The notes beneath the pieces are model-generated. The model searched no databases. It was not told the DNA's origin and worked only from the letters and a program-made list of their open reading frames with translations. Of a DNA stretch of 64,000 bases, positions 18,019 to 26,402 are shown in pieces. A program made the position numbers and the translations under genes. Each line of letters starts with the position of its first letter. Position 1 is the first letter of the stretch. The stretch comes from Tahibacter harae (GTDB lineage Bacteria > Pseudomonadota > Gammaproteobacteria > Xanthomonadales > Rhodanobacteraceae). The stretch covers positions 171,693-235,692 of the forward strand of contig NZ_JANFQO010000007.1 of NCBI RefSeq assembly GCF_024437735.1, given 5' to 3'.

Positions 18019-18597
18019 CCATTTTCAGATAAGTAATATCAGTGGAAATACGCAGCCGGCTGCCGGCACGCTGCGCCTGCCGGCAATGCGGGACGGCCGG
18101 GAGCGGCGGCGGCGGTGGTGCCGGCTGCGAAAAGACCGGCTGTTTGGAACGGATTCCGTGCGGACAAGGCGGGAGTTCAGCCTGTTGCGACTGCAGCGCC
18201 GCTCACGCCTCCAGGCCGTCGGCGAACAGGCAGTCAGGCTCCAGCCCGCTGGACGGCGCCGGCAGCACGGCCGCGGCGCTTCGCCATCGTTTGCTCATCG
18301 TCTGCATTCCGGCCGCGCGGATTGCGGCCTTCCCGTCGCCATACGCAAAATGGCGCGGAATCCTCCGCTGCGGGACGCGCGCATCCATCACGCGGCAATA
18401 CAGTTTTACTTGTACAAATAGTTAAGCGCCGTATCGCAACAGCGTGCCGCGAAAACAGGCGGCACACCGGACCGCGAGCACAGCCGGCGCAGGATCTTCC
18501 TGCACGCGCGAACGCACCCGCCTGCTGCAAACGGCACGGCCGCCGTGCAGACGAGGGCAACGCCTTTCTGCGGCGTTGCGGCAGGGGGGAGCGGTCT
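18019..18597. other. Gene-free region between delta-60 protein and kinase
   Basis: 579 bp. The short open frames here lack ribosome-binding sites and family signatures. The minus-strand promoter of the delta-60 gene should lie in the first 100 bp, which are relatively AT-rich (GATAAGTAATATCAG near 18029). Bases 18400-18425 are also AT-rich (TTTTACTTGTACAAATAG). No repeat or RNA gene is visible. Confidence 0.5.
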
Positions 18598-20982
18598 TCA
18601 GCGCGCGGGCTGCGCGCCGGACGCGGCCTCGCAGGCGGCGCCCAGTTCCGGCGCCAGCCAGGCGGCCCAGCCGCTCCAGCCTTGATTGCGCGCCAGCGCT
18701 TCGCGCAGTTGCGCGCGGGCGGTTGCGGTGCCGTCGCGGCGGCAGCGCGCGTAGGCGATCTGCGCCAGGCCGAAGCGCGCCGCCGGTCCTTCGCCGCGGC
18801 CCTGCTGCTGGCGCCAGGCCGCCACGGCCTGCAGGCGATCGATCGCATCCTGCCAGTCGCCGTGCATCAGCGCCGCCGTGCCGCGCAGCGCGCGGTCGTT
18901 CCACAGATCGGCGTGTTCGCCGGACCCGGCCTCGCCCCGCGCGATGCGTTCGTCCAGCAGGCGTATGGCCTCCTCGCTGCGGCCGTCGAGCAGCGCCAGC
19001 GTGGCGTAGTGATAGGTCAGCACGCCCAGCCACTGGTCTTCCTTGCCGTAGAAGGCGCGTGCTTCGCGCAGCACCTGGGCGTGCAGCGGCCGCGCCTCGT
19101 CCAGCTTGCGCTGGTTGACCAGGGCGCGCGCCAGGTAGCCCTTCAGCGGCAGCAACAGCTCGGGCTCGCCGAACGCCTGTGCCTCGGCCAGGTGCAGCGC
19201 CTCGCGCAGCCGCCGCTCGGCCCGCGGCACATCCACGCGCAGGTCGGCCACGGCGAGGTTGGACTGCGCCGCGAGATAGCTGCGCAGGCCCCGCAACGTG
19301 TGTAGGCGCGTGGCGGCAATCGCCGCGACGCGCTCGTAGCCGGCGCGGGCAAGCTCGCTTTCGCCGGCATCGTCGGCATAGACGGCGGCCTGCTGCTGCG
19401 CGCTGAGCAGATGATCCGGCGCGTCCTCGCCTTCCACCAGTTCCAGGGCGCGGGCGATATGCCGGCGCGCCCCGGACAGGTCGCCCAGCTTGTAGTCGTT
19501 CGATGCGCGCTCGGCATAGGCGCGCGACAGCATCAGCGCGTCCGGTTGCGGCATGGCCTGCAGCAGGGCTATGGCCCGGTCCGTGGCCGCGGCCGCGTCG
19601 CGGTTCCGGCCCAGGTACATCAGTGCGCCATTGGCAGCGAGCAGCAGCGCCGCGCGCGTGGCCGGGGCGCGCCGGTCGTCGCTGCCCAGTTTCTGCACGC
19701 TGCGCTCCAGCAGCTCGCGCGCCGAAACGTCGCCGCGCTCGGTTTCCGCCGGCCGCACTTCTTTGAACAGTTCGGTGAAATAGTCCGCCAGCGCCTGCGC
19801 GTTGTCGCGCTCGCGCTGTGCTTCGCGCAGCTGCCGGTCCAGCGTATACGAATGCCAGGCGGCGGCGGCGGCCAGGCCGGCGGCCGCCGCCAGCCACGGC
19901 CAGCGCCGGCGCAGGAAGTTGCGCAGCCGGTAGCCGCGTTCGCCGCGGCGGGCATCGACGGGTTCGCGCCGCAGCCAGCGCGTGAGATCCGCCGCCAGCG
20001 CCTCGGCGCTGGCATAGCGGTCCTGCGGCCGCTTGCGCAGGGCGCACAGCGTGATGGCGTCGAGATCGGCGTCGACGCCGGCCAGGACGCTACGGCGCGA
20101 CGGCGGCGGCGGCGCGGATTCGTCGAGGATCGCCCCCAGCAGCACCGAGGGATCGTGCGCGTTGCCGTAGGGCGAAACGCCGGCCAGCAGTTCGTACAGC
20201 AGCACGCCCAGCGCATAGACATCGATGGCCACGCCGCCGGCGTCGATGCCGCGCACCTGCTCGGGCGCGGCATAGCGCAGGGTCATGCGGCCGCTGTTGG
20301 TCAGCGTCAGCGCTTCCTCGCCAAGCAGCCGCGCGATGCCGAAATCGAGCAGCTTGGGTTCGCCATCGGCACCGACCAGGATATTGGCCGGCTTCAGATC
20401 GCGATGGACGACCATGTGGCGATGCGCATGCGCCACCGCCGCCGCGACCTTGGCGACAAGCTGCACGCGCGCCGCCACGCCGCAGTTGGTGTCGGCGGCG
20501 TAGCTGTCCAGGCGCACGCCGTCGATGTACAGCGTGGCGAGGTACGGTGCGCCGCCGGCATCCGTACCACCGTCCACCAGCGCGGCGATGTTGGGATGCG
20601 CCAGTCCGGCAAGAATGCGCCGCTCGCGCTCGAAGCGGCGGCGGTCCTCCGCCGTCCAGGCGCCCGGCAGGATCTGCTTCAGCGCAACACGCTGCACGGC
20701 ATCGCCCAGCTTGCGTTCGGCCAGCCACACGCGCCCCATGCCGCCGCGGCCCAGCTCGCGCAGCAGGCGGTAGTGGTCGATGGTCGGCGGCAGCGCGGCA
20801 TCGCCGGGCTGATCCAGCAGCGCCAGCGGCTGTCCGGCCGCCGCAAGCTGGCTGCATAGATCAGCCGCCAGTGCCGCATCGACGGCCTGCCACGCGGCCA
20901 GCCGCCGGGCGCGCGCGGCCTCGTCCAGGTCGAGCAATTCAAAGAAAGCGTCCTTGCGCCGCTGATAGTCGGAAACCTTCAT
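18598..20982 (-). CDS. Serine/threonine protein kinase with TPR-like C-terminal region
   Basis: About 794 residues. Hanks-type kinase domain 71-345: glycine loop LGRGGMGRVWLAE, ATP lysine K102 in VALK, HRDLKPANIL with D195, DFG 213-215 and APEQ. A hydrophobic segment (about 361-377, after an Arg-rich stretch) anchors it in the membrane. The C-terminal ~400 residues are helical, Ala/Leu/Arg-rich and TPR-like, presumably periplasmic. This is the common PknB-like plan of Xanthomonadales, often linked to ECF sigma factors, though here an ECF42 gene lies 420 bp upstream rather than in tight linkage. The start MKVSDYQRRKDAFFELL is chosen over the longer frame for the GGAG/AGGG just upstream and the typical N-terminus. 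Confidence 0.9.
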   Translation of the reverse strand: MKVSDYQRRKDAFFELLDLDEAARARRLAAWQAVDAALAADLCSQLAAAGQPLALLDQPGDAALPPTIDHYRLLRELGRGGMGRVWLAERKLGDAVQRVALKQILPGAWTAEDRRRFERERRILAGLAHPNIAALVDGGTDAGGAPYLATLYIDGVRLDSYAADTNCGVAARVQLVAKVAAAVAHAHRHMVVHRDLKPANILVGADGEPKLLDFGIARLLGEEALTLTNSGRMTLRYAAPEQVRGIDAGGVAIDVYALGVLLYELLAGVSPYGNAHDPSVLLGAILDESAPPPPSRRSVLAGVDADLDAITLCALRKRPQDRYASAEALAADLTRWLRREPVDARRGERGYRLRNFLRRRWPWLAAAAGLAAAAAWHSYTLDRQLREAQRERDNAQALADYFTELFKEVRPAETERGDVSARELLERSVQKLGSDDRRAPATRAALLLAANGALMYLGRNRDAAAATDRAIALLQAMPQPDALMLSRAYAERASNDYKLGDLSGARRHIARALELVEGEDAPDHLLSAQQQAAVYADDAGESELARAGYERVAAIAATRLHTLRGLRSYLAAQSNLAVADLRVDVPRAERRLREALHLAEAQAFGEPELLLPLKGYLARALVNQRKLDEARPLHAQVLREARAFYGKEDQWLGVLTYHYATLALLDGRSEEAIRLLDERIARGEAGSGEHADLWNDRALRGTAALMHGDWQDAIDRLQAVAAWRQQQGRGEGPAARFGLAQIAYARCRRDGTATARAQLREALARNQGWSGWAAWLAPELGAACEAASGAQPAR

Positions 20983-21403
20983 CGCTGCCCTGTCTCCGCC
21001 GGCCCCAGGCGCCGCCGGCTGGTAGCGGCGCGCGTTCATCTTACGGAAAAGCGCGGCGGTTTCTCCGCGGCGCGGGCCCTGCCCGCCCCGGCCGGCGCAG
21101 GGCGCGCAACACAGTGCGGCGCGCGGCGCGGGAATCGAATCCGCGACATCGCGCCAGCGGCACGAACGCCGTGCAGCGGAGAAAACGCCGCCGAATTGCC
21201 CAGGAAGCGGAACCGGCACAGCCAGAACCCACGAAACATGGACAAACGCCGTAAGGCTGGCGCTGCGGGTTCCGGGCTGCTCGTTCTATCCGCCGTGGCC
21301 GCGCCTGCCCGGCGCGGCAGCGCTGCTGTCCAGGACCACGCCGCGGCGGCGGCATAGGAAAAAGCCCGGCAGAATCTCCGCGCGGAACATGGCGGCCGCC
21401 GGC
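20983..21403. other. Gap between kinase and ECF sigma factor genes
   Basis: 421 bp on the promoter side of the kinase. The kinase frame can be extended to 21219, but that stretch is Arg/Ala/Cys-rich and unlike kinase N-termini. No hairpin with a T run was found for the end of the sigma-factor gene. Confidence 0.4.
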
Positions 21404-22678
21404 TCAGGCATGGCCGCCCGCGTCGCTGCACTCCAGCGCGCGCCGGCGCAGGAAAGCCTGTTCGCGCGTGTTGCGTGTCATCGCCGCGGCGCGCTGGAAC
21501 TCCACCGCGGCTTCGGCACGGCGGCCCAGCTTGGCGAGCAGGTCGCCGCGCACGCTGGGCAGCAGGTGGTAGTTGGCCAGGGCCGGCTCGTCGCGCAGTT
21601 CGTCGGCGGCGGCAAGGCCGGCTTCAGGGCCGAAGGCCATCGCGATCGCCACCGCGCGGTTGAGTTCGATCACCGGCGAGGGCGACAGCTCCGCCAGCGC
21701 GTCGTACAGCGCGGCAATGCGCAGCCAGTCGGTGTCCTCGGCGCGCAGCGCACGCGCATGGCAGGCCGCGATCGCCGCTTGCAGTGCATACGGGCCCAGG
21801 CTGCCGCCGAGTTTCTCCGCCCGCTCCAGCGCAGCCAGGCCGCGGCGGATCAGCAGCCGGTCCCAGCGCGAACGGTCCTGTTCCAGCAGCAGCACGGGCT
21901 CGCCATCGGCACCGGTGCGCGCGGGCAGGCGCGAGGCCTGTATTTCCATCAGCGCGAGCAGTCCCTGCACCTCCGCTTCGCGCGGCATCAGCGCGGCAAG
22001 TATGCGCCCCAGCCGCAACGCCTCCTCGCACAGCTGCGGCCGCATCCAGTCGTCGCCGGCGGTGGCGGAATAACCTTCGTTGAATACCAGGTAGATCACG
22101 CCCAGCACCGAGGCCAGGCGCTCCTTCAGCTCCGCCGCCGCCGGTACTTCAAACGGCACGCGCGCAGCGCTGAGGCTGCGTTTCGCCCGTACGATGCGCT
22201 GCGCGATCGTGGGCTCGGGCTGCAGGAAGGCGCGCGCGATCTCGTCCGTGCTCAGGCCGCCGATCAGGCGCAGGGTCAGCGCCGCGCGCGCATCGGCCGA
22301 CAGCACCGGATGGCAGGCAATGAAGATCAGGCGCAGCACGTCGTCGCCGACCGGATCGTCCAGCTGCTCGTCGGCCAGGGAAGCCTGCAGCAGTTCGCGC
22401 AGTTCCTGTTCCTGGCCCAGTTCGTCGTACTTGCGCGTGGCCATGTCAGTACGCCGCAGGCGGTCTATGGCGCGGTGCTTGGCCGCCGTCATCAGCCAGG
22501 CGCCGGGGTTCTGCGGCACGCCGCTCTGCGGCCATTGCTCCAGTGCGGCGACCAGGGCGTCCTGGGCCAGGTCCTCGGCCAGGCTGAGGTCGCGCACCAG
22601 GCGCATCAGCCCGCCGATCAGGCGCGTGGACTCCATGCGCCAGACCGTGGCGATGGCGGTATGCGAAGCCGTGCTCAT
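21404..22678 (-). CDS. RNA polymerase sigma factor, ECF42 type
   Basis: 424 residues, far longer than ordinary ECF sigma factors (~190), as expected for ECF42. Region 2 spans about 15-85 (LAEDLAQDALVAALEQWP, PGAWLMTAAKHRAIDRLRR) and region 4 about 110-165 (RLIGGLSTDEIARAFLQ, TIAQRIVRAKRSL). The C-terminal extension includes VIYLVFNEGYSA and DALAELSPSPVIELNRAVA, the SnoaL-free, TPR-like domain of the group. ECF42 genes are typically next to DGPF/YCII-related genes, as here. The start at 22678 has GGAGAG upstream. No anti-sigma factor is adjacent; the C-terminal extension is thought to modulate activity in this group. Confidence 0.92.
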   Translation of the reverse strand: MSTASHTAIATVWRMESTRLIGGLMRLVRDLSLAEDLAQDALVAALEQWPQSGVPQNPGAWLMTAAKHRAIDRLRRTDMATRKYDELGQEQELRELLQASLADEQLDDPVGDDVLRLIFIACHPVLSADARAALTLRLIGGLSTDEIARAFLQPEPTIAQRIVRAKRSLSAARVPFEVPAAAELKERLASVLGVIYLVFNEGYSATAGDDWMRPQLCEEALRLGRILAALMPREAEVQGLLALMEIQASRLPARTGADGEPVLLLEQDRSRWDRLLIRRGLAALERAEKLGGSLGPYALQAAIAACHARALRAEDTDWLRIAALYDALAELSPSPVIELNRAVAIAMAFGPEAGLAAADELRDEPALANYHLLPSVRGDLLAKLGRRAEAAVEFQRAAAMTRNTREQAFLRRRALECSDAGGHA

Positions 22679-22734
22679 GCGTGCTCTCCGTGTCGTGCAG
22701 GTGGGTGGACATTGGCAGGCCGGCGCCGCGCCGC

Positions 22735-23262
22735 CTACTGTTCGGCAATCGCCTTGATGCTGGCGAGGCCGGCCTCGAAATCCTTGCCCACCATCTTGTC
22801 CATGTCGAACAGCAGGTTCATCAGCTTGAACAGATACGGCTGCGGACCGTGCATGGCCCAGCGCAGTTCGCTGCCGCCGGCGACGGGCTGCAAGGTGAAT
22901 TCGGCGGTATTGTGCGCCTCGAAGGGCTTGAGGAAATCCAGCTTGATGACGATGCGCGACGGCGGCACGGCTTCGAGGATTTCCATGCGCCCCTGGCCCA
23001 CGTCCTTGTTGCCTTCCCAGGCGTAGACCGCGCCCTTGCCGCTGGCCGCGCCGCTGTAGTCGCGCTTGAGCGCGGGATCGCGCTTTTCCCAGGGCGACCA
23101 GGCCGTCCAGCGGTGGAAGTCGTCGATCAGCGGATAGATGCGGTCGGCGGGCGCGTTGATCCGGATGGCGCGTTCGACGCGGAAGGTGTCGGGCCGGAAC
23201 GCCGCGGCGATCAGCACGGCGGCCAGGGCCAGTACAACGGCGAGCAGGATGTACTTGAGCAT
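22735..23262 (-). CDS. SRPBCC family membrane-anchored protein
   Basis: 175 residues. An N-terminal membrane anchor (MLKYILLAVVLALAAVLIAA) leads into an SRPBCC/START-like domain: VERAIRINAPADRIYPLIDD, WTAWSPWEK and a C-terminal helix GKDFEAGLASIKAIAE. This polyketide-cyclase-like fold binds hydrophobic ligands; the substrate is unknown. The start at 23262 has GGGGAAG just upstream. It lies between a DGPF gene (85 bp) and the ECF42 gene (56 bp) on the same strand, so it is probably part of the operon; a 13-bp hairpin in the upstream gap may modulate its expression. Confidence 0.88.
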   Translation of the reverse strand: MLKYILLAVVLALAAVLIAAAFRPDTFRVERAIRINAPADRIYPLIDDFHRWTAWSPWEKRDPALKRDYSGAASGKGAVYAWEGNKDVGQGRMEILEAVPPSRIVIKLDFLKPFEAHNTAEFTLQPVAGGSELRWAMHGPQPYLFKLMNLLFDMDKMVGKDFEAGLASIKAIAEQ

Positions 23263-23308
23263 GGTCTTCCCCAGGTGCGGCCTTGAAATCGACGATAATT
23301 TCTTCAAT

Positions 23309-23340
23309 CGCAGCCCGCGGCATCGCAGCCGCGGGCTGCG
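23309..23340 (-). promoter_or_regulatory. 13-bp perfect hairpin between DGPF and SRPBCC genes
   Basis: CGCAGCCCGCGGC (23309-23321) pairs exactly with 23328-23340 across a 6-base loop. It starts 8 bp after the DGPF stop codon (minus strand). No T run follows, so it is more likely an mRNA-processing or stabilising structure, or a weak attenuator, than a strong terminator. Confidence 0.65.
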
Positions 23341-23347
23341 CCGGCGC

Positions 23348-23773
23348 TCACTGGCGCGCGGCGATCTCGGCGCGCAGGCGCTCTTCCTGTTCGCGCAGCT
23401 CCGGCGTGAACTCGGCGCCGAAGTCGTCGGCCTCGAACACCTGGCGAATCTCGATTTCGCTTTCCGCGCCGGTGGGATTGGGGCAGCGCTTGACCCATTC
23501 GATGGCCTCTTCCATCGAACGCACTTGCCACAGCCAGAAACCGGCGATCAGTTCCTTGGTTTCGGCAAACGGACCGTCGACGACGCTGCGCTGGCTGCCG
23601 GAGAAGCGCACGCGCGCGCCGCGGGAGCTGGGATGCAGGCCTTCGCCGGCCAGCATGATGCCGGCCTTGACCAGTTCCTCGTTGTACTTGCCCATCTCGG
23701 TGAGCAGTTCTTCGCTGGGCATTTCGCCGGCTTCGGTCTCGCGCGAGGCTTTGACAATGATCATGCAACGCAT
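23348..23773 (-). CDS. DGPF domain (YCII-related) protein 1
   Basis: 141 residues, starting MRCMIIVKASRETEAGEMP, with LLTEMGKYNEELVKAGIMLAGEGL, the signature VDGPFAETKELIAGFWLWQ and EWVKRCPNPTG. DGPF/YCII-related proteins have a ferredoxin-like fold and unknown activity; they are the hallmark partner of ECF42 sigma factors. AGGAG lies just before the ATG. About 66 bp upstream is a TGTCGA-N17-CGAC promoter-like site. It is a close paralogue of the protein encoded at 23935-24369, so the locus arose by tandem duplication including the promoter. Confidence 0.93.
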   Translation of the reverse strand: MRCMIIVKASRETEAGEMPSEELLTEMGKYNEELVKAGIMLAGEGLHPSSRGARVRFSGSQRSVVDGPFAETKELIAGFWLWQVRSMEEAIEWVKRCPNPTGAESEIEIRQVFEADDFGAEFTPELREQEERLRAEIAARQ

Positions 23774-23838
23774 GGTGGTTCTCCTGTCACGGGTGGCTGG
23801 TGGTGGTTGTGCTGGTTGGCGGCTGATTCTGCTGAAGC

Positions 23839-23865
23839 GTCGAGCCAGGGAGTGTGGAATCGACA
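23839..23865 (-). promoter_or_regulatory. Candidate ECF42 promoter of DGPF gene 1
   Basis: The minus strand reads TGTCGA, 17 bases, CGAC; the -10 ends 66 bp before the ATG. The spacer ends CCCTGGCT, as at 24422-24448. About 60 bp around the site is conserved between the two DGPF genes, including TTCAGCAGAA downstream and a GAAA..TTTCC block upstream. Confidence 0.8.
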
Positions 23866-23934
23866 GGCCGCCGGAAATTTTTTTCTGAACGGGAGCGCGC
23901 GTGCGCAGCGGCTTCCGGGCAACGGGCAGCGGCG

Positions 23935-24369
23935 TCAATGGCGCGTGGCGGGCGCGGCGCGCCGGTCTTCCTCCTGCTCGCGCAGCGCCGGGGCGAGCGC
24001 GGCGCCGAAATCCTCGGCCTCGAACACCGGGCGAATCTCGATTTCGCCCATCGCGCCGGTGGGGTTGGGGCAGCGCCGCACCCACTCGACCGCTTCTTCC
24101 AGCGAACGTATCTGCCACAGCCAGAAGCCGGCGACCAGCTCCTTGGTTTCGGCGAAGGGTCCGTCGACAACCGTGCGCTGCGCACCGGAGAAATGCACGC
24201 GCACGCCGCGCGAACTGGGATGCAGGCCCTCTGCGGCCAGCAGGATGCCGGCCTCGGCCAGCGCCTCGTTGTACTTGCCCATCTCCGCAAGCATGCGGGT
24301 GGTTTCGGGATCGGGCTTCACGCCGGCTTCGGTGCCGGCGGTGGCTTTGACGATGATCAGGCAACGCAT
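23935..24369 (-). CDS. DGPF domain (YCII-related) protein 2
   Basis: 144 residues, starting MRCLIIVKATAGTEAGVKPD, with MGKYNEALAEAGILLAAEGL, VDGPFAETKELVAGFWLWQ and RCPNPTG. It closely resembles protein 1 along its length, differing mainly in the acidic C-terminal tail. GAGGA lies upstream of the ATG at 24369. It is preceded by its own ECF42-like promoter (24422-24448), and by a terminator that shields it from the membrane-protein gene upstream. Function is unknown; the conserved association suggests it acts in the ECF42 stress response. Confidence 0.92.
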   Translation of the reverse strand: MRCLIIVKATAGTEAGVKPDPETTRMLAEMGKYNEALAEAGILLAAEGLHPSSRGVRVHFSGAQRTVVDGPFAETKELVAGFWLWQIRSLEEAVEWVRRCPNPTGAMGEIEIRPVFEAEDFGAALAPALREQEEDRRAAPATRH

Positions 24370-24421
24370 GACGGCTGTCCTCTCGCTGGCGGCGGCAGTG
24401 TGCTGCCGGTTCTGCTGAGGC

Positions 24422-24448
24422 GTCGAGCCAGGGCGGGCGGAATCGACA
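24422..24448 (-). promoter_or_regulatory. Candidate ECF42 promoter of DGPF gene 2
   Basis: The minus strand reads TGTCGA, 17 bases, CGAC, with CCCTGGCT before the -10; it is 53 bp from the ATG. The -35, spacing and -10 are identical to the sites at 23839-23865 and 12206-12232, while the middle of the spacer differs, as expected for a promoter. Confidence 0.8.
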
Positions 24449-24474
24449 CGCCGCGGGAAATTTTCTTCGCGCAC

Positions 24475-24505
24475 AAAAAAGCCCGGCAGTCCAAGCCTGC
24501 CGGGC
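24475..24505 (-). terminator. Rho-independent terminator (minus strand)
   Basis: A perfect 9-bp stem (24481-24489 with 24497-24505, loop of 7) is followed on the minus strand by six T residues (AAAAAA at 24475-24480 on plus). It ends transcription of the PadR/membrane-protein operon, about 100 bp after its stop codon, and lies just upstream of the DGPF gene 2 promoter. Confidence 0.9.
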
Positions 24506-24602
24506 TGTGGAATACATCCCTCGCTACACGTGGCGCGGCGACGCCGCTATCCCGCCCGGCGATTCCGCCCCATCCCGATACTGAATCACCAATCCCGGCC
24601 GC

Positions 24603-25496
24603 TCACCCCGCCTGCACCAGGAGCTGCTTGGCAATCGCCCCCTGCAGCCTGCCCACGCCGCGGGCCAGGTGCATCAGGCCGAACAGCAGCGCGATGCCGA
24701 ACAGCACCTGGAACGGCTGCAGCCACAGCGGCGCCATGTAGACCTGGTCGTCGAAATTGATCAGGCCCAGGCCGGTGAAGGGATAGATCAGCGGATTCAG
24801 CGCCAGGCCCAGGCCCAGGCTCAGCACCGTAATCAGCACGGTGAAATAGATGATGCCCAGCGGCAGCATCAGCACCATGTAGAACATCGTGCTCCAGGTG
24901 CGCGGATCGGTGAACATGCCTTTGACCCGTTCCAGCAGCGGCTGGTCGCGCTGCGCATACTGCGGCCGCCGCGGCATGCGCTCGCCTAGCATCACCTCGA
25001 CGATGCGGCCTTCCACCAGCGACAGCACGCGCGTGGAAGCCAGGAACAGCAGGGCCAGCGGCAGGCCGAAGATCAGTATGCCCAGGCCCAGGCTCAGCGA
25101 CAGGCCGGTCACGGTCCAGGTGAAATAGAAGATGCCGGTGGGCAGGGCCAGCAGCATGTAGAACATCGCCGCCCAGGCACGCGGATCGGCCGCCACGCCG
25201 AAGAAGCGCGCCAGCGCCGAGCGCGGCGCCGGCGGCAGCGGCGGCCGCAGCGCCTGATTCACCACGATTTCCTTGTCGCGGTAGATCTCGGCCACCTCGT
25301 CCGGGTCGCCGTAGCTGCCGGCGATGCGTGCCAGGAGTTCCTCGGCGGGTATGCCCGGGTTCTCGGCGAACTCGGCGCGCAGATGGTCTTCGGCGTCGTA
25401 CAGCGCGTCCTGGATCAGCGCCGGATCCTGCCCGCGCAGCGCCTCGCGCAGTTGTTCCAGGTATTCGTTGATGCTGCGCGGCATAGGCCGGTTCAT
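24603..25496 (-). CDS. Membrane protein with DUF1700-like N-terminus and sensor-type membrane domains
   Basis: 297 residues. The first ~90 are a soluble helical domain (SINEYLEQLREALRG, LYDAEDHLRAEF, SYGDPDEVAEIYRD) as in DUF1700/HAAS-type proteins. Two similar membrane blocks follow, each starting with a DPRxWxxMFYMxLxLPxGIxYF pattern (about 117 and 214), so the membrane part is an internal duplication. Its ATG overlaps the PadR stop by 4 bp (ATGA), the classic PadR/DUF1700 pair: PadR represses and the membrane protein is the regulated or sensing partner. The signal is unknown. Confidence 0.85.
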   Translation of the reverse strand: MNRPMPRSINEYLEQLREALRGQDPALIQDALYDAEDHLRAEFAENPGIPAEELLARIAGSYGDPDEVAEIYRDKEIVVNQALRPPLPPAPRSALARFFGVAADPRAWAAMFYMLLALPTGIFYFTWTVTGLSLSLGLGILIFGLPLALLFLASTRVLSLVEGRIVEVMLGERMPRRPQYAQRDQPLLERVKGMFTDPRTWSTMFYMVLMLPLGIIYFTVLITVLSLGLGLALNPLIYPFTGLGLINFDDQVYMAPLWLQPFQVLFGIALLFGLMHLARGVGRLQGAIAKQLLVQAG

Positions 25497-25858
25497 GAGC
25501 TTTGTCCCCCGATCACACTGTCGACGAAAGTGCGCGTGGCCGACCAGGCGGCCTGCCATTCGCGCAGCACGGTTTTGCCCAGGTCGGTGGCGCGGTAATA
25601 GCGCCGTGGCGGCCCGGATACGGATGGTTCCACTTCGCTGTCCAGCAGCCCGGCCGCGCACAGGTTGCGCAGTACCGGATACAGCGCGCTTTGCTTGCCG
25701 ATCAGCACGCCGTCGCCGTCGCGTTCCAGCAGCTTGGCGATCTGGTAGCCGTACAGCGGCTCGGCCGAGCGCACCAGCACAGCGAGCAGCACCAGGGAGA
25801 CGGTGCCGGCGCTGAGTTCGCGCTCGAATTTCCTGCGATGGGTATGAATATCTTCCAT
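25493..25858 (-). CDS. PadR family transcriptional regulator
   Basis: 121 residues. Winged helix with VSLVLLAVLVRSAEPLYGYQIAKLLERDG, ALYPVLRNLCAAGLLDSEVE and the PadR wing GPPRRYYRATDLGK, then a dimerisation helix with WQAAWSATRTFVDSV. It is first in a two-gene operon with an ATGA overlap. Two inverted repeats just upstream (25864-25920) are candidate autoregulatory operators. PadR proteins usually repress and are released by small molecules or membrane-stress signals. Confidence 0.93.
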   Translation of the reverse strand: MEDIHTHRRKFERELSAGTVSLVLLAVLVRSAEPLYGYQIAKLLERDGDGVLIGKQSALYPVLRNLCAAGLLDSEVEPSVSGPPRRYYRATDLGKTVLREWQAAWSATRTFVDSVIGGQSS

Positions 25859-25863
25859 CTGCC

Positions 25864-25920
25864 GTTCACCAGAGCATAGGTTCAGGTGAACGATAGTGTG
25901 AAGTTGATACTAGCGTATCG
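25864..25920 (-). promoter_or_regulatory. Candidate PadR operators upstream of padR-like gene
   Basis: Two inverted repeats in the promoter region: GTTCACC (25864-25870), 14 bases, GGTGAAC (25885-25891), and GATAC-TAGC-GTATC (25906-25919). The second is short, AT-containing and dyad-symmetric, as PadR sites often are. They lie 6-62 bp before the ATG, where a bound repressor would block transcription. Confidence 0.6.
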
Positions 25921-25999
25921 GTCGGAAGTCACGGGTCCGCGCAAAAGCCGGCCTCGCCAAAATTAATTCCAGGAAAATCAAGGAAGAGACGCGAAAAAC

Positions 26000-26272
26000 T
26001 CAGCCGCCGGCCAATTCCGCCGGCAGAGTGGCCGTCGCCGCCAGCGCCCGCTTGGCCGCCGGCGCCAGCCGCTTGATGCGGAGTTCCTCGCGCAGCGCCG
26101 CCGACTTGTCCGCCATGGCGAACACCGCCAGCAGCCGCTGCGGCGGCCGCGCCCGTGTATAGCGCGCGCCCTTGCCCGCCGCATGCGCCGCGTAGCGCGC
26201 CGCGACGTCGATAGCGATACCGGTGTAGATGCTGCCGCCGCGGCATTCGATCAGATACACGAACCAGCCCAT
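26000..26272 (-). CDS. GIY-YIG nuclease family protein (UPF0213-type)
   Basis: 90 residues. The small standalone GIY-YIG fold is seen as VYLIECRGGSIYTGIAIDV (GIY and YxG halves), ARYAAHAAGKGARYTR with a catalytic-type Arg, and RPPQRLLAVFAMADKSAALREE with the metal-binding Glu. Proteins of this size lack extra DNA-binding domains; their in vivo role is unclear. The start at 26272 is where homology begins; no strong ribosome-binding site is seen. Single gene. Confidence 0.87.
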   Translation of the reverse strand: MGWFVYLIECRGGSIYTGIAIDVAARYAAHAAGKGARYTRARPPQRLLAVFAMADKSAALREELRIKRLAPAAKRALAATATLPAELAGG

Positions 26273-26402
26273 CGCGCCGCCACCGTCCCCGTTCCGGCCT
26301 TCCCTGCCGGCACATTGCCATAACTCGCCCCGATCCCGGCCAGCGCCCGGCGCGAAGCTGGCTCCACGCGAACAGACGCGCAACCCCAACCTGGAGACCG
26401 CC

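Noticed and set aside
18042..18425. Short plus-strand frames before the Ser/Thr kinase
   Set aside because: Cys/Arg/Gly-rich, no start signal, overlapping frames equally open; treated as gene-free.
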